6,123 bases of DNA from Chitinophagaceae bacterium (GTDB taxonomy: Bacteria > Bacteroidota > Bacteroidia > Chitinophagales > Chitinophagaceae), in assembly GCA_023251285.1 (NCBI GenBank), contig JAHEZB010000153.1, forward strand, positions 1 through 6,123. The letters are read 5' to 3'. A program made the position numbers and the translations under genes. Positions 1 through 6,123 of the stretch are shown piece by piece (within the stretch, counting starts at the first letter, position 1; every line of letters starts with the position of its first letter). The notes under the pieces are model-generated. The model was given only the letters and a program-made list of their open reading frames with translations, was not told the origin of the DNA and ran no database searches.

Positions 1-1
1 A

Positions 2-1336
2 AAGGCTGAGTACAAGAAAGACATTTATAATACTGCTATTATATCCATTCTTTGCAGCACATTTTTACTCAGAGCCCTTTTGATTATTTCCAGATCTTCG
101 ATCGCTCATTTTTTGAGGATAGATGATCATCCGGAATTTATTACTTATGCAGCACTGATCATTGCCCTCGATACACTGTCCACCTTGCCTTATGCGAAAC
201 TTCGTCTGGATCAAAGGCCGAGAAAATATGCACTCATCCGCATTTCGAGCATCGTTTTGCAGATTTTTGCCATCTACTTTTTATTATCCATTTGCCCCCG
301 GCTTGCTAAAGAATCTCCCAGTGGATTTTTTGGCACCTTTTACAAACCAGAATACGGAGTTGGTTATTATATGATCGCCAATTTGCTGGGATCTTTTTTT
401 GCTTTTGCTTTTCTGTATAAAGAGTTTTTCTCTTTCAGATTCAAATTCAACAGACAAGTATGGACCACGATGATGATCTATTCAATGCCGCTAATCATTG
501 CAGGCTTTGGAGGAATGATCAATGAAACTTTCGACAGGATCATGCTTTCATGGCTTGCGCCGGTTGGAGATAATATTACAGCAGCAAAAGACCAGGTGGC
601 GATCTATTCAGCGTGTTATAAATTATCCATCCTGATCACTTTATTTATCCAGGCATTCCGGATGGGAGCAGAACCGTTTTTCTTTAAACAAGCAGAAGGT
701 CAGAATCCACAAAAAGTGTACGCAAGGGTGATGAAATTTTTCGTCATTACCATCACCGTAATGTTCCTTGTTGTTGCTTTGTATATCGACATCTGGAAAT
801 ATTTTCTAAGCACTGACCCGGTGAAACTTAAAATCTATTGGACAGGTCTGAAAGTAGTTCCTATCCTGCTCCTGGCCAATATGTTCCTTGGAATTTATTA
901 CAATCTTTCTATCTGGTATAAGCTAACACATAAGACAATTGCAGGAGCATATATTACTTTAATCGGTGCGGTATTAACCTTGCTCATCAATTTTATTTTC
1001 ATTCCTTATTTTGGTTATATGGCTTGCGCATGGGCTACTTTTCTATGTTATTTCAGTATGATGGTTATTTCATTCATCTGGGGACAAAAAGATTACCGGG
1101 TTCCTTATGCATGGAAAAAACTTTGTGCTTATATTGTCATTGTGGTGCTGCTATTTTTTATTCACCGCGCATTAACACATTTCTTCATCAGTACACTTTT
1201 CAACTTTGTTTCCGCTACAGTATTGTTGCTGCTCTATGTGTGGTTTATCCTGAACGTGGAATGGAAAGAGTTTCAGAGAATGCCGGTTGTGGGAAAATAT
1301 TTTAAAGACGGGAATGTTATTCTGCGGAAAAGGTAG
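2..1336 (+). CDS. Polysaccharide/oligosaccharide flippase (MOP/MATE superfamily, Wzx-like), 5'-partial
   Basis: This integral inner-membrane protein probably flips lipid-linked sugar units for capsule, O-antigen or exopolysaccharide assembly. The frame is open to the left window edge (first full codon at base 2, reading KAEYKKDIYNTAIISI), so the start is outside. A TTG at 80 lies inside the first visible membrane helix and is not a credible start. About 444 codons are visible, containing roughly 12 hydrophobic segments. Members usually have 14 segments and near 500 residues, so about two helices are missing. Family-typical signatures are ETFDRIMLSWLAP and, shortly after, YKLSILITLFIQAFRMGAEP, in the middle of the protein. 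The second half fits the polysaccharide-biosynthesis C-terminal domain. It ends with a basic tail (ILRKR) and TAG. No other polysaccharide gene is in view, so the substrate is unknown. It converges on the small-gene pair with 2 bp between stop codons. The family call is firm; the substrate is inference. Confidence 0.9.
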   Translation, partial: KAEYKKDIYNTAIISILCSTFLLRALLIISRSSIAHFLRIDDHPEFITYAALIIALDTLSTLPYAKLRLDQRPRKYALIRISSIVLQIFAIYFLLSICPRLAKESPSGFFGTFYKPEYGVGYYMIANLLGSFFAFAFLYKEFFSFRFKFNRQVWTTMMIYSMPLIIAGFGGMINETFDRIMLSWLAPVGDNITAAKDQVAIYSACYKLSILITLFIQAFRMGAEPFFFKQAEGQNPQKVYARVMKFFVITITVMFLVVALYIDIWKYFLSTDPVKLKIYWTGLKVVPILLLANMFLGIYYNLSIWYKLTHKTIAGAYITLIGAVLTLLINFIFIPYFGYMACAWATFLCYFSMMVISFIWGQKDYRVPYAWKKLCAYIVIVVLLFFIHRALTHFFISTLFNFVSATVLLLLYVWFILNVEWKEFQRMPVVGKYFKDGNVILRKR

Positions 1337-1338
1337 CT

Positions 1339-1599
1339 TTATGCAATTTCCAAAGCATTTACTTCCAGTTTAAAACCTAATTTTCCCATTATCTCTTCGC
1401 ACTCCTTTCACTGAAGGCCAAATGATTTTACATCTGCTAATCCAAGTTGAGCTAAAACATTTCGAATTGTATGGGAATCGTCATCTTCATAAGAAGAATC
1501 GTTAAGAGATTGTTCTGCCCAATCTGTTAATTGTGTCAAAGAAATCTGATGTTTCAGGTAAGCCAATAATTTATCTGCGATAATTTTTTTCGTAATCAT
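1339..1599 (-). pseudogene. Small conserved hypothetical protein, second gene of a two-gene cassette, interrupted by in-frame TGA
   Basis: Function unknown. From ATG (1597-1599) the frame gives 63 residues (MITKKIIADKLLAYLKHQ..., later LGLADVKSFGLQ), then TGA at 1408-1410. In the same frame it continues as KECEEIMGKLGFKLEV and ends at TAA 1339-1341, for 86 positions in all. From memory of related small bacterial proteins of about 85-90 residues, the segment after FGL reads like (T/S)WEDCE..., a Trp followed by an acidic/Cys stretch and a short LGY/F strand. The TGA therefore sits where a Trp (TGG) is expected, and one G-to-A change explains it. The protein is small, soluble and probably helical, with an acidic middle (YEDDDSHTIRN). 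Its ATG lies 2 nt after the stop of the upstream partner (TAGacATG), so translational coupling is likely. The remnant may still make a 63-residue peptide. That the gene extends past the TGA is seen in the sequence; the family resemblance is recalled, not searched. Confidence 0.72.
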
Positions 1600-1601
1600 G
1601 T

Positions 1602-1844
1602 CTATAATTTTTTATGCCCCTTATCAACAGGAAATTTTTCATGAATTTCGCTTAAAACATTCTTCTCATCATATACCTCCTGCTAAAACTTCAAAGTTAT
1701 TTCCTGACTATCAACTTCTTTTAAATACAATGCTTTCCAACCATGTCTGCCTTTTATTTCAAAAGAATAAATCCTTCCTCCATCTGCCTTTTCTATCCAT
1801 GTTTCGTAATCAAACTCATTCTTTTTCCGTTTTTTAAAACTCAT
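1602..1844 (-). pseudogene. Small basic conserved hypothetical protein, first gene of a two-gene cassette, interrupted by in-frame TAG
   Basis: Function unknown. ATG at 1842-1844 opens a frame reading MSFKKRKKNEFDYETWIEKA, then a GGRIYSFEIKGRHGWKALY segment, up to codon 53 (LKF). TAG follows at codon 54 (1683-1685), and the frame goes on as QEVYDEKNVLSEIHEKFPVD and GHKKL to a second TAG at 1602-1604, 80 positions in all. The continuation looks like the natural C-terminus: charged, in register, ending beside the next gene's ATG. In relatives as I recall them, the position before QE(I/V)YDE is aromatic, so TGG-to-TAG (or TAT/TAC-to-TAG) is likely. The N-terminus is lysine-rich; the core has alternating hydrophobic residues suggesting a small beta-rich fold (DGGRIY...EIKGRHGWKA). 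No in-frame Met follows the stop, so truncation would lose the last third. The pairing with a second small gene resembles a toxin-antitoxin layout, but nothing in the residues proves that role. Confidence 0.7.
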
Positions 1845-1935
1845 CAACAAAAGATATTATAAAACAAATAAAGTTAACGATAAAATGAGAATACTGCTTT
1901 AATGAAATGCTCATTTTTATCAAAACCATATACAA

Positions 1936-1982
1936 AAAGAAAGATTTTACACCAAACTTAATTCGGTGTAAAATCTTTCTTT
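1936..1982 (-). terminator. Perfect 18-bp stem-loop, probable intrinsic terminator of the receptor gene
   Basis: The arms at 1936-1953 and 1965-1982 are exact reverse complements (18 of 18), around an 11-nt loop. On the minus strand the stem ends in CTTTCTTTTTGTA, a T-rich tail. It begins 24 nt past the receptor's TAA, as expected for that gene's terminator. The + strand reading also ends in a pyrimidine-rich arm (CTTTCTTTCTG), so it may also stop transcripts running through from the flippase. The stem is AT-rich apart from the CACC/GGTG near the loop. It separates the receptor from the small-gene cassette, which therefore probably needs its own promoter. Confidence 0.8.
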
Positions 1983-2006
1983 CTGTTCTGTTATTAAACG
2001 TTGCTA

Positions 2007-4574
2007 TTATTGGGCCATTTGCATCACATCCTGCGCCGCATTTGCTTTTGTATTCTGGCGTTTGAATAAGTTCACATCCATCTTTCCGAAGTGATAGGTA
2101 AAGTTCACCCGAACGATCTGCGGATTATTTAAACGGCTGTAATTTTGTATAAAATAAGGGCTTTCAGAATATTGATCCTGAATGCGTGTACGGAAAATAT
2201 CATTCATGCTTACGCTCAATGAAGCTGCATTGTTCTTTAAGAAGCTTTTCTTAACAGCAATGTCTGTTCCCCAGAAGGATTTAATATAACCTTGTGAAGA
2301 ACTTTGTGCCTGGCCAAAAGGTCCGCCGCTTCCCGGTCCACCCTGGCTGTTATTGATGGGTAAATTTGTTTTGCTTTGATAATCACCAGACAATTGGATA
2401 CTAAAGTTTGCAGGCAGTTTAAAGTTGCTGTTCAATTTTCCAAACCAACTCACCATCGCATCCTGTGAAACGCTTCCGGGAATATTGGAAGTATTGATCT
2501 TGGATTGGTACACATTCACGTTAGTTGTCAAATCCCACCATTTGGTCAGCTTATTAATCGAAGTTATTTCCGCCCCATAAGAATAACTGGAATTGGCATT
2601 GATGTACGTATTGATAATATCGCTTTTCCCGGTAAACGGATTGGTTCCGGGACTAAGATAACGGGTGATCAGGTTGTTGGAATGTTTATAGTAAATAGAG
2701 CCGAGCAGATTATTTCCACCTTTGAAAGTCTTGCTGTAACTCATCTCAAAGGAATTGGTGAATTCCGGTACAAGTGCAGGATTACCGCGGGTTATATTCA
2801 AACTATCTGTATAGTCGGTAAAAGGAATTAACTGAAAAAAGTTTGGCCTGTTAATCCGGCGTGTAGCGCTCAATTGCAATTCCTGGTTGTTTTTTAATTT
2901 CTAGCTCAGGAATAAAGACGGGAACAAACTTACAGGGTATTTATTGCTAAATTTTTCCGCAGTGGTGGTCAGTTCACCATTATAATTCGAACTTTCTGCT
3001 CTTACACCCGCCTCGTATCCAAAATTTTTAATGCTGCTTTTTACGCTTGCGTAGGCTGCAAAAACATTGTCGGTACTTTTATAATCGTTGGTGCCGGCCG
3101 GAATTTTTATAAGGTTTGTAGTATTTGTTCCTGAAAAGTTATCATTGTTCTGTCCGATTTGGTGTTGTTGAAATCTGAGGCCTGCTTCCAGTTTCGATTG
3201 TTTTTGTTTGCCAAAAGGTAACGCATAATCAGTTTGCATCGTGAGAAATTTAATTTTACCATCGTTGGAAACCTGTTGAAGTTGTGTGCCACCAATGGTA
3301 TTGCCATTCAAATAATTAGTGGTATATAAAGAAGTTCCATCGTTTGCGCCTGAAAAATAATTGCCGTTTGCAGTAAGTTGTTCTCCATCTTTTGGAAAAT
3401 TATAAACATAATCCAACTGCAATCCGTTTGCATCAAAAGTCCTGGAACCAGAAGTGTAGCGAACGCTATTCGCACTTTTTACTCCACTGCTTAAAAGGCT
3501 ATCAGTAGTGGAATGAATGGTTTCATTCGGATCAAATTTTCCATGCACTTTAATAACTCCTAAAGAAATAGTAGCGCGGTTGGTCACATAATAATCAAGC
3601 CCTAATTTACCAAAAACAAATGCTCCGTTCATTTTACTGATATCTGTTTGAGAAACTTTTGTCAAAGTGTCGCCGAGGTTGGTACGATCGGTAGTTCCGG
3701 TAGTATTGCCCTTTATTTCGTGCAACATTCCGGCAGCTGAAAAGTTAAATTTATTTTGTCTTACATTAAAATTAGCGCCTCCGTTTATCGCTCCACGACT
3801 GTCAACTCCGGCAGAAATATTTCCGTTGTAGCCACTGGCTTTGTTCTTTTTCAAAACAATATTTAATATCCCTGCATTGCCGCCCGAAGCGTCGTATTTC
3901 GCAGAAGGATTCGTGATTACTTCCACACTCTGAATAGCGTCGGCTGGTATCTGATCGAGGGTTAAAGTGGTCGGGCGACCGTCTACATAAATCTGCGGAG
4001 CGGCATTTCTGAGTTTTACGTTTCCATCAATATCAACCTGCACAGAAGGTACATTTCGCATCACATCTACTGCAGTTCCACCGGCACTTACAATATTCTT
4101 TTCTACATTAAAAACTTTTTTATCAATATCCATTTTTAAAGCCGGTGCCGAACCTACAATCGTTACTCCGGCCAATACTTTTGTGTCTGTTTCCAGCTTT
4201 AAATTTCCAAGATCTTTATCCGTTGAAAATCCGGGACCTGGTTTAAATGACACATCTTGTATAAGTGTTTTAAAACCGCTGTTGCTAACACGCAACTGCA
4301 GCTTTCCCATTACCGGCACACCTGTAAAATTAAAATCACCATTATTTTTAGTCATGACGCCAGTGATCAACAGCATTTTCATTTTTTTGGTAGCGGTGTC
4401 CATTTGCTGATGAAGCAACAGAACTGAAGCACCTTCTATCGGTTTTCCGTCCACTGCTGTGATCTTGCCGTATAAATGGCCACTGTTTTTCATAGCGGCA
4501 GGCATTGCTTTTGGATATTGCGCATATGTTTGAGCGGTAACAAAAATTAACGCCGCCAGAATTATTTTTTTCAT
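2007..4574 (-). pseudogene. Outer-membrane beta-barrel receptor (TonB-dependent-receptor-like, OMP_b-brl_3 type) split by an in-frame TAG
   Basis: This is an outer-membrane barrel of the TonB-dependent receptor kind; its ligand is unknown. The start is ATG 4572-4574, after an A-rich leader. A signal peptide covers about residues 1-18 (KK, then ILAALIFVTAQ), with likely cleavage after TYA. Residues 31-115 form a carboxypeptidase-regulatory-like beta-sandwich (LYGKITAVDGKPIEGASVLL). A plug-like domain follows at about 133-243, with VMRNVPSVQVDIDGNVKLRN, IYVDGRPTTL and VEVITNPSAKYDASGGNAG. The rest is barrel. At codon 558 (2901-2903) TAG follows PSLFLS. The same frame resumes at once with KLKNNQELQLSATRRINRPN, then NITRGNPALVPEFTNSFEMSYSK, and ends with a barrel strand (RVNFTYHFGK) and TAA at 2007-2009. 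The whole frame has 855 positions, a normal length for the family. CAG (Gln) to TAG is the simplest cause. Without the last 297 residues the barrel should not insert. The downstream piece lacks a signal peptide and has only a TTG-type start, so it is not a separate gene. Downstream of a two-component pair and followed by a terminator. Confidence 0.88.
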
Positions 4575-4593
4575 TTTGTTTTAATTTGAACCG

Positions 4594-4601
4594 CAAAACT
4601 A
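4594..4601 (-). promoter_or_regulatory. Candidate Bacteroidota -7 promoter box (TAGTTTTG) of the receptor gene
   Basis: On the minus strand TAGTTTTG matches the Bacteroidota primary-sigma consensus TAnnTTTG exactly, about 20 nt before the receptor's ATG. That would give a short A-rich leader (CAAATTAAAACAAA) typical of genes without Shine-Dalgarno pairing. No TTTG appears at the usual -33 distance; the nearest is only 8 bp upstream. The promoter may thus be weak or activator-dependent. The match is short and may be chance in AT-rich DNA. Confidence 0.4.
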
Positions 4602-4628
4602 CTTCCGGGCAAAATCTATTTTTTAGTA

Positions 4629-4670
4629 AATGAGATGAGCGGCTAAAATCCTGCGACGAAATGCTAAAAT
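4629..4670 (-). promoter_or_regulatory. 21-bp-period direct repeat, candidate LytTR regulator operator
   Basis: Two adjacent 21-bp units (4629-4649 and 4650-4670) share 14 of 21 bases. On the minus strand both begin with ATTTTAGC, followed by the pattern nnnTCnTCnC. A period of 21 bp is two helical turns, so both copies face the same side of the DNA. LytTR-domain regulators (AgrA, ComE and others) bind paired direct repeats of about 9 bp with roughly 12-bp spacers, the same period. The repeat sits between the response-regulator gene and the receptor, ending about 28 bp upstream of the candidate -7 box, where an activator would bind. The repeat is seen; its role is inference. Confidence 0.5.
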
Positions 4671-4697
4671 TAATTTTGTTGACCGGCAATGAAGGCT

Positions 4698-5399
4698 TTA
4701 AAAATTTCCGGTTAACGAAGAAACGGAGGAGCGATAAGTGTCGCTGAGCGGCAATTCCAGTGAATCAATAAATACGCTTGATTTTCGTATTGCCGTAATA
4801 AAAGAAATGGAAACAATGTAAGATTTATGAATGCGGATAAATGTGGATGCGGGCAACTGCTCTTCAATGGTTTTCATCGGCATTCTCGTTAGCAGCGGAT
4901 GTTTGGTACTTTTCAGATGAAAACTGATATAATCCTTCAATGCTTCAATATAAATGATGTCGGCAAGCGTAATTTTTACCATACTGTAATCCGCATTTAC
5001 AAAAATGTATTCCGGCTTAGCTTCAATTTTCGGTGTTGATCGTAATTCAAATAATTGTTTTGCTTTGTTGCAGGCTTTCATAAAACGATCAAGTGAAACC
5101 GGTTTTACCAGGTAATCGGTCACGTCAAGATTATAGCCTTCTAACGCATATTGCTTATAAGCTGTAATCAGTATGATCATTGGTTTTTCCGTCATGCTTT
5201 CAATAAACTGAAGGCCGGTAAGACCCGGCATTTGAATATCTAAAAAAATAAGATCAATTACTTGCTGCTGCATTTCTTTCATCGCATCCATTACATTCTC
5301 GCAACCGGCAATTAGCTTCAAAAAAGGTACTTTGCTGATATTATCCACCAGCAATTCCAATGCTAACGGTTCATCATCTATTGCAAGGCATCGGATCAT
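4698..5399 (-). CDS. LytTR-family DNA-binding response regulator
   Basis: This cytoplasmic transcription regulator of a two-component system has 233 residues, a normal length, and an uninterrupted frame. The receiver domain spans about 1-118: acidic pocket D8-D9, phosphoacceptor D54 in FLDIQMPG, T79 in LITA, and K99-P100 in YLVKP. A linker (about 119-128) leads to a LytTR DNA-binding domain at about 129-228, marked by YIFVNADYSMVKITLADIIY, IEALKDYI and FIRIHKSYIV. The ATG at 5397-5399 shares one base with the TAA of the kinase gene upstream (TAATG), so the two are almost certainly cotranscribed and translationally coupled. No promoter is needed between them. The gene downstream is the outer-membrane receptor, whose leader carries a 21-bp-period direct repeat of the type LytTR proteins recognise. 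That makes the receptor the first candidate target, by inference. No odd residues or truncation seen. Confidence 0.95.
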   Translation of the reverse strand: MIRCLAIDDEPLALELLVDNISKVPFLKLIAGCENVMDAMKEMQQQVIDLIFLDIQMPGLTGLQFIESMTEKPMIILITAYKQYALEGYNLDVTDYLVKPVSLDRFMKACNKAKQLFELRSTPKIEAKPEYIFVNADYSMVKITLADIIYIEALKDYISFHLKSTKHPLLTRMPMKTIEEQLPASTFIRIHKSYIVSISFITAIRKSSVFIDSLELPLSDTYRSSVSSLTGNF

Positions 5400-6123
5400 T
5401 AGCTTAGATTTATTTGAAGGGAAACTATGAACATTTGCTTACTGTTTGTGATATCGAGCGTATATTTTCGCGGGTACAAAAGGTCAAGCCTTCTTCTGAC
5501 ATTCGCGAGCCCAATGCCGCTTGCCTTGTCTTTTATTTGCTTTGAAGCTGGATCATATTTATTGCTTACACGAAAATAAAGAATATTATCTTTTGCTTTC
5601 AGACCTATGTCAATGTGCGGATTTTCTATAAAGCCGGTTCCGTGCTTAAAAGCGTTTTCAACAAAAGGAATCAGCAGCATCGGATCTATCTGGTACGGTT
5701 TATCGCTCTTGCAGATATTGACCGTTACTACTACTTTTTTGCTAAGCCTTTGCTGCTGCAGGTCGATATAGCTTTGAAGGTATTCCTCTTCGTTTTCCAG
5801 CGACACTTTTTCTTCATCATTTTCATAAAGCATATATCTCATCAACGAAGAAAATTTGATTAATGAAGGTTCCAGTTCCGCAGATTGTTTTCGTGCGAGA
5901 GCCACCATATTATTCAACACGTTGAACATAAAATGGGGGCTTGCCTGCGAACGAAGCAAGGATAATTCTGTTTTAAGATGCTCGGTTTCTTTGTCTTTTG
6001 CCAACCTGTCCTGGATAAATTTATCACGTATGGTTTTATAAGCCACACTGCACGCAAAAATGAACATAAACAGAAAAAAACTAACAACAAGATGCGCATT
6101 GAAAGTAAAATCCATTTTGGTAA
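5399..6123 (-). CDS. Sensor histidine kinase, LytS/YehU-type (His_kinase + HATPase), probably 5'-partial
   Basis: This membrane sensor kinase is the partner of the adjoining LytTR regulator. Counting from the ATG at 6113-6115, residues 7-26 form one transmembrane helix (AHLVVSFFLFMFIFACSVAY). A short coiled-coil-like linker (about 30-57) follows. The His_kinase domain has the phosphoacceptor H61 in SPHFMFNVLNNM, then SSLMRYMLYE and the long helix EEYLQSYIDLQQQRLSKK. The ATP-binding domain has the N box PFVENAFKHGTG (N154, H158) and the glycine box SGIGLANVRRRL (199-210). It ends at TAA 5399-5401. The two full codons before this ATG are sense (ACC AAA) and the frame stays open to the window edge. 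Relatives usually have several transmembrane helices and 330-360 residues, so the true start is probably outside and the sensor part unseen. If the ATG is real, the protein would be an unusually short 238 residues. Signal unknown. Confidence 0.92.
   Translation of the reverse strand, partial: TKMDFTFNAHLVVSFFLFMFIFACSVAYKTIRDKFIQDRLAKDKETEHLKTELSLLRSQASPHFMFNVLNNMVALARKQSAELEPSLIKFSSLMRYMLYENDEEKVSLENEEEYLQSYIDLQQQRLSKKVVVTVNICKSDKPYQIDPMLLIPFVENAFKHGTGFIENPHIDIGLKAKDNILYFRVSNKYDPASKQIKDKASGIGLANVRRRLDLLYPRKYTLDITNSKQMFIVSLQINLS

Noticed and set aside
1667..1681. AGGAGG followed by ATGATG on the minus strand just after the TAG at 1683-1685, as a restart site
   Set aside because: The ATGs are out of frame and lead to a six-codon frame ending in TAA. 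Bacteroidota rarely depend on Shine-Dalgarno pairing.
1683..1688. Programmed stop-codon readthrough at the TAG followed by CAG
   Set aside because: The context only partly resembles known readthrough signals, and it would not explain the TGA and the other TAG, which have different contexts.
1598..1837. 79-codon + strand frame (MSIIFYAPYQQ...)
   Set aside because: It is antisense to the first small gene, whose minus-strand reading gives a far more protein-like sequence ending at the partner's ATG.
1856..1861. TATAAT on the minus strand upstream of the small-gene cassette as its promoter
   Set aside because: It is only 11 nt from the ATG, has no matching upstream element, is not the Bacteroidota consensus, and is expected by chance in this AT-rich stretch.
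2007..2879. Separate 290-residue protein starting at TTG 2879
   Set aside because: It is in the same frame as the upstream receptor, starts inside a barrel strand with a poor start codon, and has no signal peptide. It is the C-terminal part of the split gene.
4348..4689. 113-codon minus-strand frame across the receptor leader
   Set aside because: It overlaps the start of the receptor in another frame, has low-quality composition and covers the promoter; shadow frame.
4678..4716. Inverted repeat GTTGACCGG / CCGGTTAAC around the response regulator's stop codon, as a terminator
   Set aside because: One mismatch in 9 bp, a 21-nt loop and no T-tract; too weak to call.

Overview
The window looks like a Bacteroidota chromosome, most likely a Chitinophagaceae/Sphingobacteriia-type lineage. 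This rests on protein style: an outer-membrane beta-barrel receptor with a carboxypeptidase-regulatory-like N-terminal domain, a LytTR response regulator paired with a short LytS/YehU-type histidine kinase, and a Wzx-like flippase. AT-rich DNA, A-rich leaders without Shine-Dalgarno sequences and a TAnnTTTG-type box agree. No species call is possible from the sequence alone.

Layout: (1) 2-1336 (+) is the 3' part of a polysaccharide flippase cut by the left edge. (2) 1339-1844 (-) is a tightly linked pair of very small genes (80 and 86 codons). Each is interrupted by one in-frame stop (TAG at codon 54, TGA at codon 64), after which the reading frame and recognisable protein continue to a natural end. 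(3) 1936-1982 is a perfect 18-bp stem-loop terminator. (4) 2007-4574 (-) is one 855-codon outer-membrane receptor gene split by a single in-frame TAG at codon 558. (5) 4575-4697 is its promoter region, holding a TAGTTTTG box and, upstream of it, a 21-bp-period direct repeat. (6) 4698-5399 (-) is a LytTR response regulator, overlapping by one base (7) the sensor histidine kinase at 5399-6123 (-), which is open at the right edge.

How the parts may work together: the kinase and regulator form a translationally coupled two-component system. The next gene downstream is the receptor, and the 21-bp direct repeat in its promoter has the spacing known for LytTR regulator sites, so the receptor is a plausible target. 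The receptor and both small genes are interrupted by point nonsense changes without indels, while the flippase, regulator and kinase are clean. This suggests a recently inactivated block, or errors in this sequence copy. The main points for a second look are the three nonsense codons, the uncharacterised two-gene cassette, and the candidate operator.
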